From: CAZHHH01 sp052400685
GTDB lineage: Bacteria; Bacteroidota; Bacteroidia; Bacteroidales; Marinilabiliaceae
Direction: 5' to 3' (one strand)
Assembly (NCBI GenBank): GCA_052400685.1
Contig: JBQTGJ010000009.1
DNA: 64,000 nt
Shown: positions 34,250-42,639 of the stretch, piece after piece
Numbering within the stretch: position 1 is the first letter of the stretch
Layout of the letters: each line of letters opens with the position of its first letter
Translations under genes and position numbers: made by a program
The notes under the pieces: generated by a model
What the model was told of the DNA's origin: nothing
The model's database searches: none
What the model saw: the letters and a program-made list of their open reading frames with translations, nothing else

Positions 34250-34884
34250 TCGTATATTTAGTTCTCCAAGAGTTTATTAGTAATAACGAAAGTCCTACTC
34301 TCCTCAAACTAGTCGATTATCCCAATAAAAATATGCAAGAAATATTAGCTTCAGGTACATTAAAAAATTATTATACTACCGAGAAATACTTGAAATTATA
34401 TCTCAATAAAAGATATAAATTAAGTGATTATCCTTTAGCTGATTTGACTCTGCAATTTATTACCGATTTTGAGCATTTCTTACGCACATATAAGCCATTA
34501 GATCATCATAAACCTATTGGAAACAACGGAGTAATGAAGCATCTTGAGCGTTTTAGGAAAATTGTTAATATGGGAGCACGTATGGAATGGCTAGAAAAGA
34601 ATCCTTTTACTTACTATAAATTAAAATTTCACAAAACAACCAGGGCTTTCCTCAGTGCAGAAGAACTTCGAAGTATTGAAGAAAAACGACTATCTATACC
34701 GCGGTTAAATTATGTACGTAATTTATTTGTTTTTAGTTGTTATACCGGACTTGCTTATATTGATGCAATACAGTTAAAACCTGAAAATATTTCTATCTGA
34801 ATAGACGGAGAAAATTGGATAACAGTTAGCCGGGAAAAGACCAAGCAGCCAGTTCGTATTCCAATATTACCCAAATCAAGATGA
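34250..34884 (+). pseudogene. Tyrosine recombinase (phage-type integrase) relic
   Basis: The open frame from 34333 gives a SAM-like core-binding domain (LKNYYTTEKYLKLYLNKRY, LTLQFITDFEHFLR) and the beginning of the catalytic domain (TRAFLSAEELRSIEEK, VFSCYTGLAYIDAIQL). Homologous codons without an ATG precede it from about 34250. A TGA at 34798-34800 is followed in the same frame by IDGENWITVSREKTKQPV, then the gene ends at 34884. The catalytic Arg-His-Arg-Tyr part is missing. It sits 210 bases past a tRNA gene, the usual attachment target for such integrases. Confidence 0.82.
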
Positions 34885-34989
34885 GCTAACATCTTCAATA
34901 ATTTCAGGTAATCAATCAAGGACCTACAACTTTAGAACAGATCCCAAAGTCTCTAAAGCAACAACAAAAGATTTAACCGAACCGTGTTT

Positions 34990-37596
34990 CTATTTTCCTT
35001 CTTCAATCAAGTCCTCTAAACTCTTGGGATAATCTTGTCCCATTGTATTGCGATATTCACTAACGAATATAGCGTATGTTTTATAGAGTTTTTCAAACTC
35101 ATTAAGGCGTTTATAAGAATAAATGCTGTAGGCTAATGCCGGTTCATATAGTTGATCTCTTTTTAATAGAACAGCACAAATACGTAATACGTATTTAAAT
35201 TCGTTTTTCTGATAATGTTTCGATAGCTCTTGTGGAAGATTTGAAAAGATGATATCTTCAGAATACTGTTTGTAATTATCAAAAAACACCTGCCGGCTAT
35301 TCTCCAATAATTGACCTCTTTCCCATATAGGAAGCAGTCCATCTAATGATTGTGGATATTCCGTCAAATGCGCCTGCAAAAAGAAATAATCACAATAGCA
35401 AGGTTCACTAATTACTATTTTATAAAACCCTCTTTCGTAAACGAGCTTTATCCCCTCTATCTCTAATAATATTTTTCGAAGATTACTTATCGTAACACCT
35501 TTAAGATTCTTCACTTTTTTTTCCGTCTTTTCAGGCCAAAAAATATTGTTAAGCTGCTTCGAGCTAACACCTTCCTGGGTACTATTTAACAAAATATACA
35601 GAAAGACATGCTTCGGCTTATTGCTAAATAAGTGAGTGATGTCTCTCCCCGATTTTCCGTATACGGTAAATACGCCATACAAATATATTTTATTAAATTC
35701 TTTCTGAGGAGCCAACTTTCTCTCCAATTGCTCAGGAACTGATTTTAAAGCTGACTCTGATGTCGGAGTAGGTATAGAAATTGGCCCTGAATGGGTAGAG
35801 ACAAGCACTGGCTCTTCATTAGATGCCATTTTCCCTCGTCTTCGATTACTTCGCATATAGAAGAAGACCAGTAGAAACACAATTAAACCTAAAATGCCAG
35901 CAACAAAAAGAATTAAAAAAAGACTTCCTACATTTACGATTGACGAAGTTGAGTACAATTCCATTTCCGATTGGCCTACCGGTGGTGCTGAGAGGGTATA
36001 AATTATCGCTTTTACACTCTGGGTTCGATCTTCGTACTCTTGAATAATACAATAAAACTCCTGAAGTACCGGGTTATAATAGAGAGCGATAGTCGAAGCT
36101 ATAGACTCTGAGACGAAAGGAATAGAATCTCCTAATTTCTCAAGTTCTCCATTTGCGACTGATATACGATAAAGCTGCAAATGAGAGGCGGTCTCATACT
36201 CGGCATAACGCAGCACGTACAAATACTTTTCATCTGCCGACAGAACCATTCGTTGCGCCGGAACCAACTTCTCGTTCAATTGGTTATCCCAACATTTTGT
36301 TATCGTTTGTTGCGTTAAGTCTATTCGATAGAGGTCGTGGTAGTAATTGTGCCCCATACTTTGGTCTCCCGTTTCATTCCCAACCCCACCATAAATATAC
36401 AGGTAATCTCCTTGCCTGGAAGGGGTCATCGACGAATAAAAACGAGGAGAAATGCTGTCACCTTTAAATTGCAACGTATCCCAACGATCAAACTCCGAGT
36501 TATAGAATAAGAAATTATTGCTATAAAGTCTGCTTCCAAAACCACCAAATACAAGGTATCGTCCTCTTCTTTTATCTAAAAAACCATTGTGATGATGCAA
36601 TTGAACAGGTGTGGATGCCTTTCCAATAGCTTGCCATGTTAACGTTGGTACATCTAATGCCGCGATGGTAGTATTTCCATAAGGAAGGCTATTTATTTCG
36701 TATGCATAAATCTTATTGGCGGTTTCGTCTATAAAATTGGTCCCCAATAGCATTTTAACAGGCATTGTATTAGCATAATCTTTTCTCTCTAATTGATTCT
36801 GATCAACCCGGTAGGTATAAAGTGAATCCTGATTAAATAATAAAATCGTTTGTTGCACTTCATTAAAATTGGAGCCAAGGGTTTTCCCTGAATTAATGGT
36901 AAAGGCCTTGGCCCAGTGGTAGGAGTCATTAATTAACCAATAAGGATTAATCACTTGTCCCTGAACCTTGCTTTTTGCATCATGTACCATTTCTCCACTG
37001 CTTTCGTTTAGTAGAAAATGGAATGATTTCTTGTCCCCTGAAACATTTAAATGGCGGATAGCAAACGAGGGTAGATCAACAAAATTCTTCCATCGTCCAA
37101 AAGTAAGCATAGGTTTAAACGTTCCTGATTGTTTTAATTTACTAATGCTATGCTTTGTTTTACCTGCAATAGCCAAAGTGCTTTGCCCTGTAGATAAGTC
37201 AATATGTAAACGAACTGGAATCCATTTCGATCGAATAGAGTCTTTAAGAAAATTCATTGAAATGTGATTGATCTTACCCTCAGTATTGAATTTGAAGGCA
37301 CTAGACCAATTGTCTAAATAAGTATAGGTAAAACTATATACAATATCATCCTGAGAATCTACAATATGAAACAAATAACCAAAAGTGTCGCAGTTATAAA
37401 CCTTCAATTCAAAACTTATATCAATATATTTGGTAAAAACAGGTGCAGACTTTTCATTGAAAACAAGATAAGAAGTGCGTCGTTCTATATGTTCTAAGTT
37501 TCCATAAAATCGCAATCCTTGTGCCTGAAGTGTGGACACAAACACCATTGTAATAACAACATAAATGAAGAGAAGCTGAATCTTAATCTTATTCAT
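34990..37596 (-). CDS. Transmembrane one-component regulator: kelch-like sensor fused to a winged-helix effector
   Basis: Counted from ATG 37596 (868 residues), the chain has a signal peptide (ending near LQAQ) and a LamG-like or beta-sandwich region (about 25-220). A kelch/galactose-oxidase-type propeller (about 260-530: RYLVFGGFGSRLYSNN, YLYIYGGVGNETGD), one membrane helix (about 551-580) and a basic stop-transfer (RSNRRRGK) follow. The cytoplasmic part contains an OmpR/SARP-type winged helix (about 637-730: VFLYILLNSTQEGVSSKQLN, NLRKILLEIEGIKL) and a TPR/BTAD-like tail. It should sense a surface or periplasmic ligand and act on DNA directly. The track ATG at 37668 lies upstream of the promoter at 37626-37655, so 37596 or 37599 is the start. 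Confidence 0.75.
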   Translation of the reverse strand: MNKIKIQLLFIYVVITMVFVSTLQAQGLRFYGNLEHIERRTSYLVFNEKSAPVFTKYIDISFELKVYNCDTFGYLFHIVDSQDDIVYSFTYTYLDNWSSAFKFNTEGKINHISMNFLKDSIRSKWIPVRLHIDLSTGQSTLAIAGKTKHSISKLKQSGTFKPMLTFGRWKNFVDLPSFAIRHLNVSGDKKSFHFLLNESSGEMVHDAKSKVQGQVINPYWLINDSYHWAKAFTINSGKTLGSNFNEVQQTILLFNQDSLYTYRVDQNQLERKDYANTMPVKMLLGTNFIDETANKIYAYEINSLPYGNTTIAALDVPTLTWQAIGKASTPVQLHHHNGFLDKRRGRYLVFGGFGSRLYSNNFLFYNSEFDRWDTLQFKGDSISPRFYSSMTPSRQGDYLYIYGGVGNETGDQSMGHNYYHDLYRIDLTQQTITKCWDNQLNEKLVPAQRMVLSADEKYLYVLRYAEYETASHLQLYRISVANGELEKLGDSIPFVSESIASTIALYYNPVLQEFYCIIQEYEDRTQSVKAIIYTLSAPPVGQSEMELYSTSSIVNVGSLFLILFVAGILGLIVFLLVFFYMRSNRRRGKMASNEEPVLVSTHSGPISIPTPTSESALKSVPEQLERKLAPQKEFNKIYLYGVFTVYGKSGRDITHLFSNKPKHVFLYILLNSTQEGVSSKQLNNIFWPEKTEKKVKNLKGVTISNLRKILLEIEGIKLVYERGFYKIVISEPCYCDYFFLQAHLTEYPQSLDGLLPIWERGQLLENSRQVFFDNYKQYSEDIIFSNLPQELSKHYQKNEFKYVLRICAVLLKRDQLYEPALAYSIYSYKRLNEFEKLYKTYAIFVSEYRNTMGQDYPKSLEDLIEEGK

Positions 37597-37625
37597 CATA
37601 TTACTTACAGTTGTACTAATATGCG

Positions 37626-37655
37626 CAAAGATAAACTTAAGGGAGATTCTTGAAA
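37626..37655 (-). promoter_or_regulatory. Promoter of the kelch/winged-helix regulator
   Basis: On the minus strand TTT (37653-37655), a 19-base spacer and TATCTTTG (37626-37633) match the Bacteroidota consensus with one mismatch at -33. The start codons at 37599/37596 lie about 27-30 bases downstream. Confidence 0.7.
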
Positions 37656-38207
37656 AACTTTTAAACAAAATTACTCAGAAAATAACACGACAATTAATTG
37701 CTTGAACCCAAAACAAATAAACTTCGACCCGCATCTTGCAAAATATTAACAATCAGCATTTTACAAAAATTCACTTATTCCTATTATACCATCTATGGAT
37801 TAAAAGGTCAGTGACAAATATAAGGATTTAATACTAGCACATAACAAAACATTTAATTAATTGAAAATCAATGAAATAAGCAATAGTTTTTAGCTTGGGT
37901 AAAAGCCTTATAATCAACAACATACAAAGCTATTCTAAATTCTATGGTATTATGCATGAATACCAAAACAAATAACGGTTTTATGAACCTATTTAAATTA
38001 ACCACCGACTGGCATAAAAAACAGATAATTGGAAAACAATCCTAAAAAATTAAAAATAAATAAAACGATCATCTCTATTAAGCCTGAATTCATTCATATC
38101 TGGCAAAAACGAGACGAAATATCTGCAAGGGTTCCGCCTGAAAGAACCAATGATAATTCGGAAAGACCAATATTACATTTGGAATATGGGAAAAACAACC
38201 TAATAAA
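37656..38207. other. Gene-free stretch between regulator and LRR gene
   Basis: About 550 AT-rich bases without a supported gene. An open frame on the plus strand beginning with TTG at 38029 has no recognisable features and no promoter. Regulatory sites for the regulator gene may lie here, but I see no clear palindrome. Confidence 0.4.
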
Positions 38208-38252
38208 TCTAAAAAAGGAAAGGGCATAACATTAAGTTATCCCCTTTCCTTT
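38208..38252 (-). terminator. Intrinsic terminator of the LRR gene
   Basis: AAAGGAAAGGG-C-ATAAC and GTTAT-C-CCCTTTCCTTT form a 17-bp stem with one mismatch (38214-38252). On the minus strand it is followed by further T residues. The LRR gene stop lies 30 bases upstream of it. Confidence 0.85.
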
Positions 38253-38281
38253 ACAGTTAAAATTTGACTAAAATGAACCTC

Positions 38282-39571
38282 CTAATTTTTGACAAATTTA
38301 ATCGTTTGGTTTCCTTGTTCCTTGGAATACAATGTTAGAAAATAGCCACCTCTTTCCAGATGTGAAATGTCAATTCTCATAGTTCCAAAATTTTCAACAT
38401 ATTTCGCTTCTATTTGCTGACCCGCAATATCTGTAATAAAAGCACGTTCCCACTTACTTCCTCCCTTAACAAACAAATCACTTTTTGCCGGATTAGGATA
38501 AACAGAAAAAATACTTTCTTCCGGGTCTCCGATAGCCGTTGGCGAACCAATAATCAGTTCAAAAATTGCTTTAAGATAAAAAGGGGAGATACCATCTTTT
38601 GTTATTGTACAAGTGTAAATACCTTCATTAGCCTCTGCTACATTATCAATAGCAAAAACATTGTTTTCAGAAATAGGCGTAATCTCATTCTCTTTAAACC
38701 ACGAAACATGATCACTGCCATCAACACTTATCTCAAAATTAGCGGTTTCACCTGCAGAAACATAAATATCAACTTTTTCTTGTGCAAATTGAAAATCATT
38801 AGCAAAGTCAGCGTAAGAAGATCGATTATCTTCATACGGTTGCACATCACTAAATCCAAAAAAATTGCCTGTAAGCTTAACTTTAACATCACCAGGAACA
38901 CTAAAACTAATGAATGGAAGTGGTCCTGTAAGTTTATTATTTGTCAAATATAAACGTATCAAATTTACAGCGGTAGCGGCTTCTGGGGGTATCGTACCAG
39001 TAAAAGCTGATTCATGCAGATAGAGCTGCTTCATCGCAGGTAATTCAAATAGAACGCCTGGAATAGAGCCACAAAATTTGGTGCCTTCCGTATTAAACTC
39101 ATACAAATTCACCATTTTCTCTAACCCACTTGCATCCATCGAAGTAAACCCACTATTTTTAACTTGAAAACGTTCAACTTTAGTCCAATTCCAAAGAAAA
39201 GAAGGCAATTGACCAGTTAAACCAGGCTGATCATTAAGTTCAATTTTACCTGACATTTCGGTTAACCCCCCAAGTTCATTTGGCAAAGTGCCGCTAAGAT
39301 TTAAGTCTTTGAAAGATATATGCGTAACACGACGAATCGCACCCGACCCATCTTCAGCATCAAAAACAGATGTTGTTACATTTTCCCAATTTTCTACCTT
39401 TTCTGTTTTCCAATTACTAAATCCATCGCCCCAATTTTCACCCCCACATTGATCATACAAAGCAACGAGTGCGATTGAATCTGATTCTAACGTTTGACCC
39501 TGTGCCAGATTCGAAAAACCAACAAATAAAACACCAACAAACAAAAACTTAATTAAATAATTTTTGTTCAT
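38282..39571 (-). CDS. Secreted leucine-rich-repeat protein with Ig-like domain and type IX sorting tail
   Basis: After a signal peptide (cut near AQGQ) the N-terminal cap DSIALVALYDQCGGENW is typical of plant-type LRR proteins in this phylum. Repeats follow (LNLSGTLPNELGGLT, GLTGQLPSFL, AFTGTIPPEA, KLTGPLP; about 65-235). An Ig-like region (about 255-345, DHVSWFKENE, GIYTCTI) and a type IX tail (IFSVYPNPAKSDLFVKGG..GYFLTLYSKEQGNQTIKFVKN) end the 429 residues. It is probably displayed on the cell surface for binding, with no enzymatic motif. It has its own terminator and lies behind another terminator from the SusE-like gene. Confidence 0.82.
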   Translation of the reverse strand: MNKNYLIKFLFVGVLFVGFSNLAQGQTLESDSIALVALYDQCGGENWGDGFSNWKTEKVENWENVTTSVFDAEDGSGAIRRVTHISFKDLNLSGTLPNELGGLTEMSGKIELNDQPGLTGQLPSFLWNWTKVERFQVKNSGFTSMDASGLEKMVNLYEFNTEGTKFCGSIPGVLFELPAMKQLYLHESAFTGTIPPEAATAVNLIRLYLTNNKLTGPLPFISFSVPGDVKVKLTGNFFGFSDVQPYEDNRSSYADFANDFQFAQEKVDIYVSAGETANFEISVDGSDHVSWFKENEITPISENNVFAIDNVAEANEGIYTCTITKDGISPFYLKAIFELIIGSPTAIGDPEESIFSVYPNPAKSDLFVKGGSKWERAFITDIAGQQIEAKYVENFGTMRIDISHLERGGYFLTLYSKEQGNQTIKFVKN

Positions 39572-39695
39572 AATTTGACTTTAAATGTTTAAAACTAATT
39601 CATAAAAAAAGCATAAAACAGGTAGGAGTAACAGCCGGTATTTTACACTATTTTCAACAATCTATGCTTGCCTGAAAAAACGTTTATAATAAGAA

Positions 39696-39736
39696 AAGCC
39701 GCTTTAAGAGACAAACCAATACTCTTAAAACGGCTT
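39696..39736 (-). terminator. Intrinsic terminator after the SusE-like gene
   Basis: AAGCCGCTTTAAGAG and CTCTTAAAACGGCTT form a stem with one mismatch and a 10-11-base loop. It lies 14 bases past the stop codon of the last susC-operon gene. Only a short T-rich tail follows on the minus strand. Confidence 0.75.
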
Positions 39737-39749
39737 CATAAAAAACAAA

Positions 39750-40625
39750 TTACTCTTTAATCATTTCTATATTTGTCAATGTTCCTTCAACCTTGTAGTC
39801 TTTTCCATCAAAACTGTAAACGTACCAAATATCAAAAGTTTGTTTAATCGGATCATATTTCCCGCCACCTTGACTAATGACAAGCTGATCCCAACCTTCA
39901 ATCGTTAACGTGTTATCAATTGAATTAACTGAAATTTTCAAACAGGATTCGGCTATTTTACTCAAATCTTCAGAATCAGCCAGATTAAAATATCGAATCG
40001 TATTCTCATCAATTGCTTTTAGTTGGCGAATAGAAGTGATCAATGAAGGCGTACCAACAACACCTCCATTAAACCATTCCGTTTTTTTTATTGATAATTT
40101 ATAAGTACCGGAAAAGCGATTCTTCATTTGGAAAGAAAATAACAAAACCTGATCCGGGTCAGAAATCTCATTAGAAGAAGACTCAATCTTAAAAGAAAGC
40201 ATATATAATGAATCTGGGTCCAACTCATGAGCACGAATCTTAATCGGAATCCGTGCATAAGTCTCTCCTGCACTAATAATGCAGTCCATATTAGGTACTG
40301 AATAAAACTCAGGAAGCAATTTATGATACTTTGGTTTCCCAGATGCAATATATTTTTTGTTGTATTTCTCAATAGCCTCATCCCATTCGGCTAAGGAAAC
40401 AGTCACATCAGAGGTCGTAGGAAGACTGCCTCCGACAGCTACAGCAATATAAGTATCTTGTTCTTCCTCCGAAGTATAGTAAATATCTTTTGTTTGAAGT
40501 TCATCAACTGCCCCCACCAAATAAACCAGTTTTTTATACTGCTCACTATCCAGTGGATCCTCAACACATCCTACTGTCAATAAAGACAAGGCAATACATA
40601 ATAATATAATAAATCTATTTCTCAT
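39750..40625 (-). CDS. SusE-like surface glycan-binding lipoprotein (DUF1735/DUF4361 type)
   Basis: A lipoprotein signal ends at LLTVGC (Cys20). Residues 30-165 match DUF1735 (YIAVAVGGSLPTTSDVTVSLAEWDEAIEKYN; ISAGETYARIPIKI). The C-terminal half, RFSGTYKLSIKKTEWFNGG with IEGWDQLVISQGGGKYDP, resembles DUF4361. Such proteins sit beside SusCD and bind glycans at the cell surface. It follows susD after 18 bases and is the last gene of the four-gene operon, closed by a terminator. Confidence 0.82.
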   Translation of the reverse strand: MRNRFIILLCIALSLLTVGCVEDPLDSEQYKKLVYLVGAVDELQTKDIYYTSEEEQDTYIAVAVGGSLPTTSDVTVSLAEWDEAIEKYNKKYIASGKPKYHKLLPEFYSVPNMDCIISAGETYARIPIKIRAHELDPDSLYMLSFKIESSSNEISDPDQVLLFSFQMKNRFSGTYKLSIKKTEWFNGGVVGTPSLITSIRQLKAIDENTIRYFNLADSEDLSKIAESCLKISVNSIDNTLTIEGWDQLVISQGGGKYDPIKQTFDIWYVYSFDGKDYKVEGTLTNIEMIKE

Positions 40626-40643
40626 TTTTCTTAATTTTAAAGA

Positions 40644-42629
40644 TTACCAACCTGGATTTTGAATCAACTTTGGGTTTTTATCTAAAGTAGCACGATGAAT
40701 AGGGAAAAAATTCATTTTAAAAATAAATGACCGCCTGGCATATTTCTGGTTGACCGGCGTTCTTGTGTAAAACAACTGACGCTGGTTGGTTTTGGCTTCA
40801 ACATTCATTCCCATAAATGGTTTATTCAATTCTTCCGATGCATCTCCCCATCTTCGTAAATCAAAAAAACGTAAGTGCTCACAGGCTAATTCTATTTTCC
40901 GTTCTCTCTTAATCAGTTCCCTCATTTCAGCTACATCAGCTGCATCAGACTCTTTAATCCCAGGTAATCCGGCACGATAACGGATCTGATTAAAATACTT
41001 ACATATTTCTTTAGCGTCTCTGGAGATGGTCAAACCACTTTCCATATCCGTATAAACTCCTTCCAATTCATTCAAAGCCTCTACATAGTTTAACAAAATT
41101 TCAGCATAACGAATAATCGGATGAGCTTTTTCCCGGTTTACCCCTTTTAAGTTATCTTCTGGGTTCGTGTATTTTTTAAGCGTATAACCAGACCAACAAC
41201 GATCATCGGGAAAATTAGCAGTCGGCACACAATTTCCATCTTTATAATAAGTTGCCTCTATATTTCTATACCCCTGTTCGTTTCCTAAATATGAAGTCCC
41301 TGGCCATAAACTATGGCAATAACCTATTGTTGCATAAAAACGTGCCTCTCGATTAATATACATCTTCGCGGTTTGAGGTCTGATTTCATAACCTGAAAAA
41401 TTTAAAAGCGCATCTGTCGTTGTCCCAATAGGCTGATACTCCTCCGATTGTGAAGGATAAGGATACTCCACACTCGAATTTGTAATATCACGACCGTCAA
41501 CCATATAGTAATCATCAATTAAGCTTTGACTCAAACTTAATCCATTAGCACCCCCCATTTGTTGAGGCATAACAAGCCAGTTTACTGATTCACCATATCC
41601 CCTCCATGCATCGCAGGCATAAATAACTTCTGTATTACTATAGATAGATGTTTCTCCATTAAAAAGCTCACTATACGATCGCAATGGATCGATATTGCCT
41701 GCCCCATCAGGAAATGCAAGAGCAGAAACATTACCAGGAAGCGGTGGCGTATTTGAATTCCTTTGAATGGTATGCAGCGCATAAATCCCCATATCTATGA
41801 CATTCTTTGCCGCTAAAGCAGCCTGACCCCACTTCGAATTGTCGTATTCTTGAGATATAAAAAACTGACTATCTTCTGTTTTCCAATCACTATAAGCTTG
41901 ATTTCCATTAAACCAAGGACTGGCCTGTTCCAATCTCACACGTGATATAACTGCCAATGCTGCTCCTTTAGAAGGTTGATATATCTCAGAACTGGCCGAA
42001 CGTTTCGACACCAACATTTCAGATGCAGTCTGCATATTTGAACAGATATAATCGCAACACTCATCGTAAGTGCTCCTGGCTATTGCCATATTCCCAATCG
42101 TCTCATCTGAATCGAAAGCAACGTCTGGCACAATCGGAATAGGACCATACTGACGCAATAAAAGGTAATAATAATAAGCTCTAAGAAAATAAGCCTTCCC
42201 TGCATAATCACGCCTGTCTACTTCCGAAATATCCAAACACTCATGTATACGAGCAATCACAATATTAGCCTTTCTAATACCTTTATAATATTCGCCCCAA
42301 TTGGCAAAATCATACGTGAAGGTATTCAGCTCATTCTGCAAAAATCGAGTGCCGGCATGTCTGCCATCATCCCAAGGCACAAAGTTTTCATCACTAGATA
42401 TCTGATAAGGATCACTGGTAACGGTATATAGCTTACTCTCATTAGGCAAATAAGAGGCTGCCCCCTTTATATACTTATCTAATAACGCCTTACGAACAAA
42501 AACTGAGTCCGCACTTGTCATATCATCAATATATTCACTCACATCAAGGTAGCTGCATGACACCAGATATAAACAACCTATCAATACAATCAGCCCTGTC
42601 AATATCTTATTTTTCGTAATCTTTTTCAT
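40644..42629 (-). CDS. susD: SusD-family nutrient-binding lipoprotein
   Basis: A lipobox (LYLVSCSYLD) gives the mature lipoprotein. The TPR-rich SusD fold is recognised by AYFLRAYYYYLLLRQYGPIPIV (about 125-146), the mid-region WFNGNQAYSDW, and the C-terminal HPIIRYAEILLNYVEALNEL and RRERKIELACEHLRFFDLRRWG-type block (KRERKIELACEHLRFF). At 661 residues it is on the long side. It caps the SusC barrel and delivers oligosaccharide. It lies 10 bases after susC on the same strand. Confidence 0.93.
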   Translation of the reverse strand: MKKITKNKILTGLIVLIGCLYLVSCSYLDVSEYIDDMTSADSVFVRKALLDKYIKGAASYLPNESKLYTVTSDPYQISSDENFVPWDDGRHAGTRFLQNELNTFTYDFANWGEYYKGIRKANIVIARIHECLDISEVDRRDYAGKAYFLRAYYYYLLLRQYGPIPIVPDVAFDSDETIGNMAIARSTYDECCDYICSNMQTASEMLVSKRSASSEIYQPSKGAALAVISRVRLEQASPWFNGNQAYSDWKTEDSQFFISQEYDNSKWGQAALAAKNVIDMGIYALHTIQRNSNTPPLPGNVSALAFPDGAGNIDPLRSYSELFNGETSIYSNTEVIYACDAWRGYGESVNWLVMPQQMGGANGLSLSQSLIDDYYMVDGRDITNSSVEYPYPSQSEEYQPIGTTTDALLNFSGYEIRPQTAKMYINREARFYATIGYCHSLWPGTSYLGNEQGYRNIEATYYKDGNCVPTANFPDDRCWSGYTLKKYTNPEDNLKGVNREKAHPIIRYAEILLNYVEALNELEGVYTDMESGLTISRDAKEICKYFNQIRYRAGLPGIKESDAADVAEMRELIKRERKIELACEHLRFFDLRRWGDASEELNKPFMGMNVEAKTNQRQLFYTRTPVNQKYARRSFIFKMNFFPIHRATLDKNPKLIQNPGW

Positions 42630-42639
42630 AATTTTTCAG

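Noticed and set aside
38029..38229. 66-codon plus-strand frame with TTG start
   Set aside because: No promoter, no recognisable domain, very AT-rich, and it runs into the terminator of the LRR gene.
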